The notes under the pieces were generated by a model that did no database searches, had not been told where the DNA came from, and worked only from the letters and a program-made list of their open reading frames with translations. A stretch of 64,000 nucleotides of DNA from Ruminococcus sp. (GTDB lineage Bacteria > Bacillota > Clostridia > Oscillospirales > Acutalibacteraceae): the NCBI GenBank assembly GCA_022779485.1, contig JALFTC010000047.1, forward strand, positions 62,001 to 126,000. The letters run 5' to 3'. This document shows, in pieces, positions 51,354 to 60,599 of this stretch. Positions within the stretch are counted from its first letter, which is position 1. Every line of letters starts with the position of its first letter. Position numbers and translations under genes: made by a program.

Positions 51354-51382
51354 ACAAAAATAAGCCGGCATAGTGCCGACTT
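51354..51382 (-). terminator. Terminator after the 381-residue secreted protein gene
   Basis: On the minus strand stem AAGTCGGCA / TGCCGGCTT (one G-U pair) followed by ATTTTTG. Confidence 0.75.
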
Positions 51383-51400
51383 ATTCTTTGGATTTGTTAT

Positions 51401-52546
51401 CTATACACTTTTAACTCTAACTTCGTAACTCTCTTGGTCACCGTTGCCCACATAGGAATAATACACTCTTCCGTCACAAGCCCCCAAGGATTTTATGAAA
51501 AAGTCGTAATCAACATTCTTAATGACATACTTTAAGTTTCCACCCTTGTTATCAACAGAAAACAGTCTTTGATTTCCGATGAACAGAACCTTTCCTCCTA
51601 CAAGAACCGCCTCTTCAACATAGACTTCCTTTTCAAGATTTTCATTTTGGGCTTTATTTGTTTTTTGGATTTTTTTGAGGATTGATTTGTATGTGGTCAG
51701 CATAACGATATTTCCTTTTGAGGTGCAACGATACAGCGACTCTTCCCCTTTGGAATTTTTCTTTACATACACCGCATTTCCATTGTTGTTTGCACCCAAA
51801 ACCTTAATTATGCCTTTGTCAACTGTTTTCTTGTTTCCTGCCTTGTCAAGCCGAACCAAGCTTCCGTTGTTGTTGATAAAGTACATATAGTTCTTTGTAG
51901 TTACAACAAGGTTTTTTTCTTTTTCTAAACGAGAGTCGAAATTATTGTCTGACTTGTAGTCTAACTTGTAATCCCTGATGTTATATATACCGGTTTTCTT
52001 TGTATCAAGGTTATATACTTTTTTACCGCAGTAAATTTTACCGTTAAAAATCCATGCAGGATAGTTATTTGTATTAAACAGCTTTGTGGTTTTTCCTTGG
52101 TCGCAGAAAAATACTTCTTTTCTGTTGACAAAAATCATAGCGCTTCCGTAGCCACCCAGCAAAGAAAAGGTTGCATCCCCTATCTTCTTTCTGTTAGTGC
52201 CGTCTATTCTTACAGAATATGCACCGTCGCCAAAGCTGTTTTCCCATGTTTCTTTGGTGTAATAAACTGTTTTTCCTCTCATATAAAAAGTGTATTTTCT
52301 GTACCACTTATCATAAAAATTATCACTTGCCTTGTCCAGTACAGTCTTTTTTCCTTTTTTGTCCTGAAAAACAAGCTTATCCTTTGATGCAAAAACCTTT
52401 CCAAAGGAATTTTTATACACTCCGCAGGACGCAATATATGTTGTTTCCTTTGGCTTTGTTGTCTTTGCAAAAGCTGTTGTCGGTAACAGAGCAAATGATG
52501 AAAGTAGAATTATTGACGATAGTATTAATGACATTATTTTTTTCAT
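51401..52546 (-). CDS. Secreted protein with beta-propeller-like repeats (DUF5050-like)
   Basis: Exported protein of 381 residues with a signal peptide (about 1-27, ending AFA). The mature chain consists of about seven short units of two to three strands ending in aromatic or basic residues (for example KTVYYTKETWEN, AMIFVNRKEVFFCDQG, NGKIYCGKKVYNL, KNYMYFINNNGSLVRLD, GGKVLFIGNQRLFSVDNKGG, DGRVYYSYVG), a pattern of DUF5050-type propellers. No catalytic motif. Function unknown. It lies between the pst and phoPR units but has no visible Pho box. Confidence 0.7.
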   Translation of the reverse strand: MKKIMSLILSSIILLSSFALLPTTAFAKTTKPKETTYIASCGVYKNSFGKVFASKDKLVFQDKKGKKTVLDKASDNFYDKWYRKYTFYMRGKTVYYTKETWENSFGDGAYSVRIDGTNRKKIGDATFSLLGGYGSAMIFVNRKEVFFCDQGKTTKLFNTNNYPAWIFNGKIYCGKKVYNLDTKKTGIYNIRDYKLDYKSDNNFDSRLEKEKNLVVTTKNYMYFINNNGSLVRLDKAGNKKTVDKGIIKVLGANNNGNAVYVKKNSKGEESLYRCTSKGNIVMLTTYKSILKKIQKTNKAQNENLEKEVYVEEAVLVGGKVLFIGNQRLFSVDNKGGNLKYVIKNVDYDFFIKSLGACDGRVYYSYVGNGDQESYEVRVKSV

Positions 52547-52693
52547 AGTAAAACCTCATTTTTTATTTAATATTCTAAAGAAGAATTAATACTCCATCGG
52601 TTTATCCTCCCAATATTAAAATTTATCCTTTCACTATATACAACAATGAAAATTCAAAAAATGGGACAGATTTTTAAAAAAAATTTTAAATAT

Positions 52694-52740
52694 TTTAAAA
52701 AAATACTGCCACAAATGATTTTTGCCATTTGTGACAGTAT
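52694..52740 (-). terminator. Terminator after phoR
   Basis: On the minus strand stem TACTGTCACAAATG / CATTTGTGGCAGTA with 8-nt loop and a run of seven T. Follows the phoPR transcript. Confidence 0.9.
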
Positions 52741-52752
52741 AATAGAACTGAT

Positions 52753-54402
52753 TTATATTTTTACAGTTATCCTTGTGCCCTTGCCCAATTCGCTCTCAAC
52801 GCTTAGTGTTCCCTTGTGGTACTCTACACCGTGCTTTACTATGGAAAGTCCAAGTCCTGTTCCGCCTATTTCCTTGCTGTGGCTTTTGTCAACTCGGTAG
52901 AACCTTTCAAACACTCTGCTTTTGTCCTCCTTGCTGATTCCAATTCCTGTGTCCTCAACAATAAGTGTTGCCTTGCCGTCAACAGGGGCTACTGTTACGG
53001 TTACACTTCCCCCGGCTCTGTTGTATTTAACTGCATTATCTACAAGGTTATACACAATCTCGCTAAGTATGGTTGGCACACCCTTTAGCATTGTTTTTTC
53101 TCCGTACAGCTTTAGGGTGACATTGTTGCTTGAAGCAATAGGGTCAAGTGTGTCCTCCACATCCTTTGCGATTTTGAAGAGGTCAACCTCCTTTGTTTCC
53201 ATTACAATGGACTTATCGTCCAGCTTTGAAAGCTTGATAATGTCGTTTACAAGGGTTATAAGCCTGTTTGCCTCTTTTGTAATGTTCCCTGCAAAATGAG
53301 TAACTGTTTCCTTTGGGGTATTTTCATTCCTTAAAATTTCGGCTGAGGCAAGAATTGCAGTCAAAGGTGTTTTCAGCTCGTGACTCACATTTGCACTAAA
53401 TTCCCTCCTAAGCACTTCCCTCTGGTGCTTTTCGGTAACATCAAGAATAACGGCAACTGCACCCTTTACCTTATCCTCAAGTACAACAGGATTGCAGTAA
53501 ACGCTCAAATATCTGTCGCCAAAGGGAATTACCTCTGACATATGGGTGCCGTGAATTGCCAAGGAAATATCCTTTAGGAAACTATTGTCCACGCCTAAAT
53601 CTTCAAGGTATTCTCCACGGGGACTTTCTACACCCAGGAGCTTTTCGGCACTTTTGTTGTGGGAGAGAATTTTACCCTGCAAATCAACAATCAAAAGTCC
53701 CTCTTTCATATTGTTTGTGATTGTGTTAAACTCCGCCTGAGTTTGCTTTAACTCCTTAATCTGTTCCCTGATAACCCTGTTTTGGTGGCTTATTTTCCTG
53801 ACAAGAGGAGTGATTTCTTCGTATGTTTCAACTGTGTTGATGTTCTCCAAATCAAGCTGATTTATAGGCATAACAATCTTTTTTGATGCAAAAAATGCTA
53901 TTACATAGGAAAGCACCAAAGCCAAAATCATCACAATGGCAAGTGGCTGAAACATATTGAAAAGAAGTATCCATACGGAATACTGGTTGGTGGAAACTCT
54001 GATTACTGTTTTGTCAGGAAGTAGCTTTGCGTAGTACATTGTCCTTTCCGACAAAGTGCTTGAGTAACGGACAGTTTCTCCCTCACCGTTGTTCATAGCA
54101 TCCTTAATCTCCTCACGGTTAAGGTGGTTTTCCATTGTGTCGGCTGTGGCGTCTGTGTCAAACTTTACACTTCCGTCGCTGTCTATCCAAGTAATTCTCT
54201 CGTCATCAGCAATATCTATTGACTCAAGATAGCTTACACCGTTCTTTTCAACACCTGCGGAGATTGTGCTAAGCTGATGGTGCAGTTGTTTCATCAGCTC
54301 GTCACCGTAAAAGTCGTACATAACACCAACGATTATTACAATGGTTGACACCAAAACGGCTATGCAACCCAAAAATATATTTTTAAAGATTTTTTTGGTC
54401 AT
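52753..54402 (-). CDS. phoR: Phosphate-sensing-type sensor histidine kinase
   Basis: Membrane histidine kinase of 549 residues. TM1 about 8-28, extracellular domain about 30-145, TM2 about 148-172, HAMP-like linker, PAS domain (about 230-325), dimerisation domain with phospho-acceptor His in VSHELKTPLTAI, and catalytic domain with NLVDNAVKYN, DTGIGI and GTGLGLSIVKHGV. Directly after phoP (gap 2 bp) and near pst genes, so it is the phosphate-starvation kinase PhoR. Signal probably comes through Pst-PhoU. Confidence 0.93.
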   Translation of the reverse strand: MTKKIFKNIFLGCIAVLVSTIVIIVGVMYDFYGDELMKQLHHQLSTISAGVEKNGVSYLESIDIADDERITWIDSDGSVKFDTDATADTMENHLNREEIKDAMNNGEGETVRYSSTLSERTMYYAKLLPDKTVIRVSTNQYSVWILLFNMFQPLAIVMILALVLSYVIAFFASKKIVMPINQLDLENINTVETYEEITPLVRKISHQNRVIREQIKELKQTQAEFNTITNNMKEGLLIVDLQGKILSHNKSAEKLLGVESPRGEYLEDLGVDNSFLKDISLAIHGTHMSEVIPFGDRYLSVYCNPVVLEDKVKGAVAVILDVTEKHQREVLRREFSANVSHELKTPLTAILASAEILRNENTPKETVTHFAGNITKEANRLITLVNDIIKLSKLDDKSIVMETKEVDLFKIAKDVEDTLDPIASSNNVTLKLYGEKTMLKGVPTILSEIVYNLVDNAVKYNRAGGSVTVTVAPVDGKATLIVEDTGIGISKEDKSRVFERFYRVDKSHSKEIGGTGLGLSIVKHGVEYHKGTLSVESELGKGTRITVKI

Positions 54403-54404
54403 TA

Positions 54405-55073
54405 CTATTCACCTATCTTATAGCCAAAACCACGGATAGTTTCTATCATATTGCCACATTCACCCAGCTTTGTCCTAAGGCTTCTGATGTGAACATCAAC
54501 AGTTCTGTTTTCTCCGTCAAATTCGTAACCCCAAATTTTGTTAAGGAGCTTTTCCCTTGAAAAAACAACACCCTTGTTCTGCATAAGTAATAATAGCAAA
54601 TGGTACTCCTTGTAGGTCAGGACAACATTTTTGCCGTTGGCTGTAACAATGTGCTTTTCGGGATTTACAGACAGTTTGCCTATTGTAATTACATCAGGCT
54701 CCTTTGGCTTTGAAGTTCTCCTGAGTAATGCCCTAATCCTTGACACAAGCTCAAGCATACTAAAGGGCTTTGTCATATAGTCGTCTGCACCGCTGTCAAG
54801 ACCGATAACCTTGTCGTATTCGGCATCCTTTGCGGTTACCATAATAACGGGAATATTTAAGGTATCGCTGTTTTTACGGATTTTTCTGAGAATAGACAGA
54901 CCGTCCTCCTCAGGGAGCATAATGTCAAGAAGAATCAGACTGGGTAACTGTTCTTTCATAGCACTCCAAAATTCTGATGGTCGGTCAAAGCCTTTAACAT
55001 CAAATCCGCTGTTTTTCAGTGAATAAAAAACTGCCTCGTTTATACTTTTATCGTCTTCAATGAAGTAAATCAA
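54405..55073 (-). CDS. phoP: PhoP/PhoB-type response regulator
   Basis: OmpR-family regulator of 222 residues. Receiver domain about 1-118 with acidic pocket FIEDD, phospho-acceptor Asp50 in LILLDIMLPEEDG, and Lys in YMTKPF. Winged helix about 130-222 with VLTYKEYHLLLLLMQNKG and VDVHIRSLRTKLG. TTG 55073 is chosen as start: GGAG lies just upstream and the predicted -10 at 55094-55099 places the transcript start near 55086, so the upstream in-frame ATG at 55103 would not be transcribed from this promoter. Likely activates pst, the Na/Pi cotransporter and itself. Confidence 0.92.
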   Translation of the reverse strand: MIYFIEDDKSINEAVFYSLKNSGFDVKGFDRPSEFWSAMKEQLPSLILLDIMLPEEDGLSILRKIRKNSDTLNIPVIMVTAKDAEYDKVIGLDSGADDYMTKPFSMLELVSRIRALLRRTSKPKEPDVITIGKLSVNPEKHIVTANGKNVVLTYKEYHLLLLLMQNKGVVFSREKLLNKIWGYEFDGENRTVDVHIRSLRTKLGECGNMIETIRGFGYKIGE

Positions 55074-55093
55074 AATATCATCTCCATAGTAGT

Positions 55094-55149
55094 ATTGTAT
55101 CACTAATTGGTTAAATAGAAAGTTTTTATATGTTAAATTTAGGTTAAAT
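55094..55149 (-). promoter_or_regulatory. Pho box and promoter of phoPR
   Basis: GTTAAAT on the plus strand at 55110-55116, 55132-55138 and 55143-55149 (spacings 22 and 11 bp). On the minus strand ATTTAAC repeats lead to TACAAT (55094-55099) 10 bp downstream, with no good -35, as expected of an activator-dependent promoter. Confidence 0.7.
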
Positions 55150-55201
55150 CTTTACCCAAAAGCAAAAGCACTACACCACTACATTATATTTTAGTACCAT
55201 T

Positions 55202-55252
55202 GTTGTCAATACCCAAAGTAAAATTGACAACAACCTCACAAAATGATATGCT
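55202..55252 (+). promoter_or_regulatory. pnuC promoter with operator-like inverted repeat
   Basis: TTGACA (55224-55229), 17-bp spacer, TATGCT (55247-55252). Perfect inverted repeat GTTGTCAAT (55202-55210) / ATTGACAAC (55223-55231) covers the -35, so a repressor could act here. Confidence 0.65.
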
Positions 55253-55289
55253 TTATCGGAACGAAAAACTATGACGATTGGGAGGAAAT

Positions 55290-55982
55290 ATGAAAATTCG
55301 CAATCCCTTTAAAGGACTTTCAAAAACACAATGGATAATTTATCTTTTTTCCTTGACTGTGGTTACAGTGTCCTCAATTTTAGGAGGAGTTCAAGGACTC
55401 CCCTCTGTTATTGCCTCGGCTTTGGGAGTGACTTCCCTTATTTTCACAGCAAAGGGAGATGTTTTCGGTCCGTTACTAATGGTTATATTCAGCATTATGT
55501 ACGGTGTAATATCCTATTCATATGCATATTACGGTGAAGTTATCACCTACCTTGGTATGACCGCACCCATTTCGGCGGTGTCGGTTTTCACTTGGCTGAA
55601 AAATCCTTATGAAAAAGGAAAGCACGAGGTTAAAATTGCAAGGCTGAAAAAAATACATATATTGTTTCTTACCCTGCTGACCTGCGGTGTAACTTTTATA
55701 TTCTACTATATACTACTGTATTTCAACACTGCAAATATGCTTTTCAGCACACTTTCAATAGCCACCAGCTTTTTTGCTGTGGGACTGACAACATTAAGAA
55801 GTCCCTATTACGCAATAGCCTATGGACTGAATGATGTGGTGCTGATAATTCTATGGTGCTTTGCCTCATTTGAGGACAGGTCGTATATTTCAATGATTGT
55901 ATGCTTTGTTATGTTCCTTATAAACGATATTTACGGCTTTGTCAACTGGAAAAGGATGGAGAGAAAACAAAAAGCAAATTAA
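55290..55982 (+). CDS. pnuC: Nicotinamide riboside transporter PnuC
   Basis: Membrane transporter of 230 residues with seven hydrophobic segments that lets nicotinamide riboside enter for NAD salvage. Family features: FTWLKNPYEKGKHEVKIARL, ALGVTSLIFTAKGD and the C-terminal YGLNDVVLIILWCFAS and INDIYGFVNWKRM. ATG 55290 has GGGAGG upstream. Single gene. Confidence 0.92.
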   Translation: MKIRNPFKGLSKTQWIIYLFSLTVVTVSSILGGVQGLPSVIASALGVTSLIFTAKGDVFGPLLMVIFSIMYGVISYSYAYYGEVITYLGMTAPISAVSVFTWLKNPYEKGKHEVKIARLKKIHILFLTLLTCGVTFIFYYILLYFNTANMLFSTLSIATSFFAVGLTTLRSPYYAIAYGLNDVVLIILWCFASFEDRSYISMIVCFVMFLINDIYGFVNWKRMERKQKAN

Positions 55983-56115
55983 TTTAAAAACAAAAAAATG
56001 AAGTAGATATTAAATAAAATATATTGTAAAATAAATCAAGATATGATAATATAAATATAAAAATAAGCAAATATACACATTATTTGTTTAATATTGCAAT
56101 AAGAGGTGTAGCAAC

Positions 56116-56730
56116 ATGAGTGAATCAAATAATCAAGGCAATGTTCGTATTAAGGTAAAATCATCAGTATTAGTGCCACTATTACTATTAATAATCATAG
56201 TTATTTTGTCAGGTGTGTTATTTGTAAAATGTTCATTTGGTAATGACGAGGCAACTATTTCGGCAAGTTACATAAGCGGTAAATTGGAAGAGGCAAGTGA
56301 ACTTACAACTGCAAAATTAACATACACAGGCGTTGCAGATTACACAGACGAGGGTATTCCTGTAATATCCCAAGGTGATTTTACTATGGTATATAATGCT
56401 ACTGTTCGTGCCGGCATTGATGTTAAGAAAGTAAAAACAAATATTAACAATCAAACAAGAACTGTTAAAATAACTATTCCAGATGCTGAAATATTAGATG
56501 TTAAAGTTGATCCAAAATCAATTCGTTATTATGATGAAGCTTTTGCACTGTTTAACACTGATGAAAAAGAGGATGCAAACAAAGCACAAACTATGGCTGA
56601 AGAAGATGCAATCGAACATGTTGCAGAATGTGGAATATTGGAACTTGCAGATCAACAAGCTGAAACACTTATTAAAGGCATACTTGAAGGCTGTGTTAAT
56701 AACTATAAAATTAAGTTTTCTAAAAACTAA
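56116..56730 (+). CDS. DUF4230 membrane-anchored protein
   Basis: Protein of 204 residues with a short cytosolic start, one membrane helix (about 16-36) and an extracellular DUF4230 domain: ISGKLEEASELTTAKLTYTG, YNATVRAGIDVKKVK, ITIPDAEILDVKVDPKSI. Function unknown. AGAGGTG precedes ATG 56116. Codon use is more AT-rich than its neighbours. Confidence 0.85.
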   Translation: MSESNNQGNVRIKVKSSVLVPLLLLIIIVILSGVLFVKCSFGNDEATISASYISGKLEEASELTTAKLTYTGVADYTDEGIPVISQGDFTMVYNATVRAGIDVKKVKTNINNQTRTVKITIPDAEILDVKVDPKSIRYYDEAFALFNTDEKEDANKAQTMAEEDAIEHVAECGILELADQQAETLIKGILEGCVNNYKIKFSKN

Positions 56731-56741
56731 ATTATAATTAT

Positions 56742-56773
56742 GACAAAAGCTCGGCGACAACCGAGCTTTTGTC
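56742..56773 (+). terminator. Terminator between DUF4230 and LRR genes
   Basis: Perfect 13-bp stem GACAAAAGCTCGG / CCGAGCTTTTGTC with 6-nt loop. Works in both directions because of the A and T tracts in the arms. Confidence 0.92.
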
Positions 56774-56790
56774 TTATAATCATATACTGA

Positions 56791-58449
56791 TTACATCTTA
56801 AATTTTACTGTGTACCATTTGTTACTGTACTTTTTGCCTGAAATTTTGGCGTAGGCATTTATCCTTGCATAGTAGGTTTTGCCCTTTTTCAGTCCGGTGA
56901 TTGTGGCTGTTGTTTTGCTCACCTTTACATTCTTTGCTTTTTTAAAGGTTTTGTTTGTTGCGTACTGAACTGTGTAGCCTGTTGCACCTGCAAGTTTTTT
57001 CCAAGATAGCTTGGCTTTTGTGCCGGTTTTCTTCACCTTAGATACTTCTTTTGAAGAAAAATCCTTTGGTGCGCAGAACACCTTTACTTTTGCAACAGCC
57101 GACTTGTACAGTCTGTTTTCAGATGCTTTTATAGTGATTACTGCACTTCCCACGCCTTTTACGGCAACTCTGCCTGAGGAGTAAACAACTGCAACTTTTT
57201 TGTTACTGCTTGTGTAGGAAAGCTTTGTGTTTGCCTTTGCATTAAGGTTAAAGGACTTTCCTGCTGATGCAAGATACTGTGACTTTATGCCGGTTATCTT
57301 CGGAGTTTTTCTTGCGTCACCTATTGACACAAACTTAAATCCGTTGTCAAGGGCATACTTCTCGCCGGCAGTACCTTTGTAGCCGTAAATCACAAAGTCC
57401 TCAACCTTATCATCGTGGGATGCATCATCATAGTAGGCAAAATAATAACCCAGGGCATGTTCTCCGATTTCGGTTACGCTTTTTGGGATTGTAATTTTCT
57501 TCATATTTATACAGCCATAAAACGCATGGTTGTCAATTTTTGTAACGGTGTTGGGAATTGTAAATGCGGTTAATCCTTCGCAATCATAGAAAGTACCGCC
57601 TTCTATTTCCTTTATACCGTTGCCGTAAACTACTTTGGTTAATTTATTACAACCGCTAAATGTAAAACCGTCAATTTCTTCAACAGTGTCGGGTATAGTG
57701 ATTTCGGTTAAGTTTGTACATTTTTCAAATGCGTTCATAGCAATTTCCTTTACACTTTTGGGTATTTTTACAGTAACGAGATTGTCACTGCCTGCAAAAG
57801 CATCCATATCAATTCTTTCTACACCGTCAGGAATTGTAAATTCGGTGTCAGGCTTTCCCAGCGCATACTGCTTTAATTCCATCTGATACCAGTCTTCATA
57901 CAGGTCACCGTTGATGGATGAATAGCAGACATTATTTTCATCAACTTCAATTTTTTCAAGCTTTTTACAACCGGCAAATGCAGTAGCCCCTATTTTACTG
58001 ACATTTTTAGAAATTGACACCTGTTTCAGGCTTTCACATTCACAAAAGGCACCAAACCCGATTGATATAACGCTGTCGGCAATTGAAACCTCCTTAAGGT
58101 TCTTACATTCATTAAAAGCACAGCGGCAGATTACAGTAACGCCTTCCTCTATAACTACCTTTTCAATATTTTCATTCCATCTATACCAAGGGATGTCCAA
58201 ATAAGAGTCGTATTGCTCCATAGAGCCGTTACCTGATATGAACATTATGTTAGAACCCTTTTCAAAAGACCAAGTACATTCTCCAATAGTTCCCGATAAC
58301 TGTGATTCGTCTGTGGGAAGTTCTCCTCCTACTGAAAGGGCTGTTTTTGAATTTGTACTCTCATTTGTTTCATCTGCAAAGGCAGTCAGCCCTGCAAAGG
58401 ATGAACAAATCACAAGTATTGACAGAATAACGCTGACTAATTTTTTCAT
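56791..58449 (-). CDS. BspA-like leucine-rich-repeat surface protein with Ig-like and Fn3-like domains
   Basis: Exported protein of 552 residues. Signal peptide about 1-26 (ending AFA). Residues about 70-370 are LRR_5/BspA repeats of about 23 residues (for example IGFGAFCECESLKQVSISKN, IDGFTFSGCNKLTKVVYGNG). An Ig-like (Big2) domain (about 385-460, SYTSSNKKVAVVYSSGRVAV) and a C-terminal fibronectin-type-III-like domain (about 465-552, ATGYTVQYATNKTFKKAKNV) follow. No sorting signal or dockerin; likely adhesin-like or wall-associated. Paralogue of the next gene. Confidence 0.88.
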   Translation of the reverse strand: MKKLVSVILSILVICSSFAGLTAFADETNESTNSKTALSVGGELPTDESQLSGTIGECTWSFEKGSNIMFISGNGSMEQYDSYLDIPWYRWNENIEKVVIEEGVTVICRCAFNECKNLKEVSIADSVISIGFGAFCECESLKQVSISKNVSKIGATAFAGCKKLEKIEVDENNVCYSSINGDLYEDWYQMELKQYALGKPDTEFTIPDGVERIDMDAFAGSDNLVTVKIPKSVKEIAMNAFEKCTNLTEITIPDTVEEIDGFTFSGCNKLTKVVYGNGIKEIEGGTFYDCEGLTAFTIPNTVTKIDNHAFYGCINMKKITIPKSVTEIGEHALGYYFAYYDDASHDDKVEDFVIYGYKGTAGEKYALDNGFKFVSIGDARKTPKITGIKSQYLASAGKSFNLNAKANTKLSYTSSNKKVAVVYSSGRVAVKGVGSAVITIKASENRLYKSAVAKVKVFCAPKDFSSKEVSKVKKTGTKAKLSWKKLAGATGYTVQYATNKTFKKAKNVKVSKTTATITGLKKGKTYYARINAYAKISGKKYSNKWYTVKFKM

Positions 58450-58612
58450 CTTTTTATACCTCCTGAAAAATGTTTTATAATTAAAACATTAACGGATTGA
58501 TTTTATCACATTTAAAAATAATTTTCAACCAAAACTATTGAGTAAGAGATAATTCGTTATATTTTGACGAATATTTATTAACTTTTGAAAATTCACATAG
58601 CTATTTTGCCAT

Positions 58613-58646
58613 ACAAAAATATGCACCCCATTATGAGGTGCATATC
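58613..58646 (-). terminator. Terminator after the second LRR gene
   Basis: On the minus strand stem ATATGCACC / GGTGCATAT with a T-run (TTTTTG). Confidence 0.85.
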
Positions 58647-58659
58647 CCAAAATTTCATT

Positions 58660-60429
58660 TTACATTTTAATTTTTACTGTGTACCACTTGTTAAAATACT
58701 TTTTGCCGGACACCTTTACAAAGGCATTTATCCTTGCATAGTAGGTTTTGCCCTGTTTTAGTCCGCTGATTGTGGCGGTTGTCTTGCTAACCTTTACATA
58801 CTTTGCATTCTTAAAGTTTTTGTTTGTGGCATACTGTACAGTATATCCGTTTGCACCGGCAAGTTTTGTCCAAGTTAACTTGGCTTTTGTTGTACCTGTT
58901 TTGCTTACCTTTGATACATCCTTTGACTTAAAGTCCTTTGGAGATGCAATAATTTTGGTCTTAATAACAGTTGACTTGTATTTATTGCTTTCAGCGGCTT
59001 TTATTGTTATCACCGCACTTCCGGCACTCTTTACTGTAACCTTGCCTGTCTTTGAGACTGTTGCAACGGACTTGTTACTGCTGGTGAATGTGAGGGTTGT
59101 GTTTGCTCTTGCCTTTATGTTAACAGTTTTTTCGGCAGATGTAACATACTTCTCCTTTACACCGCTTATCTTTTGCTTTGCCTTGGTAACAATAATTTTT
59201 ACAGTAGCTTTAGTGGGCAAATACACCTCATCTTCTTCTGCTGTAATTGTAATTATCGCAGTACCCAATCCCTTAACTGTTACAATTCCATCCTCCGAAA
59301 CACTTGCAACATTTCTGTTACTGCTTACAAAGGTCATATCCGTTTCTGCCTCTGCCTCAAGGTCAAATGGTCTTGTTCCAAATGATACCGAATATTCTTC
59401 CTCGGGAACATATATCTCCTGTTCAACTAAAACTGCATAGTACATACAAGCGTCAAGAATGTAGTCGTTGCCTGAGTCGATATATACACTTTCCCAATCA
59501 TACAATGAACCATTGTAATATACATCTATGAGATTTTCACAGTCTGCAAATGCATCTTCGCCTATAATTGAAATGCCACTGCCAATGGACACTTCCGCTA
59601 ATTCTGTACAACCGCAAAATGCATTCATTTCAATGCTTTCTACACCGTCAGGTAATGCAATATCTGTAAGACAGGCACAGCCTTCAAATGCACTTTCGCC
59701 AATAAGTGTTAGACTTTCGCCTAATGTAACATTTGTTAAGTTTTCACATCCGTAAAAATCCTTAATGCCGATATACTCCAAGCCGTTGCCAATTGTTACC
59801 TCACAAAGTTCTGTACAACCGCTGAACACTTCGTCACCGATCTCTGTCAGACTATCGGGGAGAGTCACCTCCGGCAAACATATACAACCTGCAAAAGCAT
59901 TATTTCCAATGCTTGTTACACCCTCAACGATTGTTAATTCAGTCAAACTTGCACAGCTTGCAAAAGCAAAATCGCCGATTTCCATTACACTTTCAGGGAT
60001 TGAAACCTCTGTCAGATTAGCACAATCAAAGAATGCACAACTTGCAATGTTTACTACACCATCCTCAATAACAATGCTTTCGATATTATACAAAAAGTCA
60101 TACCAAGGTGTGCTTTCGACTGAATAATAAGGCTCCATTTCACCGTCACCTGAAATAGTCAGGGTTGCTGTTTTGCCATCAAAGTTCCAGGAACAGTCAC
60201 CAGTGGTGCCTGAATATTCCTCATATGGCTCATCAGGTACTGTCGCCTCGTCCTTAGTTGCTTCGTCCGCCGTTGCAACACTGTAAATTGATGATATAGC
60301 ACCGCTTTCAATTAATCCTTTTGAAAATTCATTATCCTTAGTTTCATCTGCAAAGGCGGTTAATCCTGAAAACATAGAACAAACCATCAAAGCCGACAAA
60401 ATTATGCTGACTAATTTTTTAGCTTTCAT
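58660..60429 (-). CDS. BspA-like leucine-rich-repeat surface protein with two Ig-like and one Fn3-like domain
   Basis: Exported protein of 589 residues and close paralogue of the preceding LRR gene. Signal peptide about 1-28. LRR_5 repeats about 80-325 (IGDFAFASCASLTELTIVEG, IGESAFEGCACLTDIALPDG), then two Ig-like domains (about 340-415 and 418-498) and a C-terminal Fn3-like domain (500-589) nearly identical to that of the paralogue (GYTVQYATNKNFKNAKYVKV). The extra Ig-like domain is the main difference. Upstream, 60430-60600 is AT-rich with no gene. Confidence 0.88.
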   Translation of the reverse strand: MKAKKLVSIILSALMVCSMFSGLTAFADETKDNEFSKGLIESGAISSIYSVATADEATKDEATVPDEPYEEYSGTTGDCSWNFDGKTATLTISGDGEMEPYYSVESTPWYDFLYNIESIVIEDGVVNIASCAFFDCANLTEVSIPESVMEIGDFAFASCASLTELTIVEGVTSIGNNAFAGCICLPEVTLPDSLTEIGDEVFSGCTELCEVTIGNGLEYIGIKDFYGCENLTNVTLGESLTLIGESAFEGCACLTDIALPDGVESIEMNAFCGCTELAEVSIGSGISIIGEDAFADCENLIDVYYNGSLYDWESVYIDSGNDYILDACMYYAVLVEQEIYVPEEEYSVSFGTRPFDLEAEAETDMTFVSSNRNVASVSEDGIVTVKGLGTAIITITAEEDEVYLPTKATVKIIVTKAKQKISGVKEKYVTSAEKTVNIKARANTTLTFTSSNKSVATVSKTGKVTVKSAGSAVITIKAAESNKYKSTVIKTKIIASPKDFKSKDVSKVSKTGTTKAKLTWTKLAGANGYTVQYATNKNFKNAKYVKVSKTTATISGLKQGKTYYARINAFVKVSGKKYFNKWYTVKIKM

Positions 60430-60599
60430 AAAATAACCTCATCCAATAAATCTCTCATCGCAATTATAATACAAATATTAAAATTCTATGAACACATTTT
60501 ATCACATTATTCACAAAATTTCAATAAATTTTCAAAATATTGTGTACAATAATAAATATTATGTTTGGCTTTTGTACATCGTGCACATACAAAAACGAT

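Noticed and set aside
55253..55289. NAD-type riboswitch before pnuC
   Set aside because: The predicted transcript start leaves a leader of only about 30 nt, too short for an aptamer.
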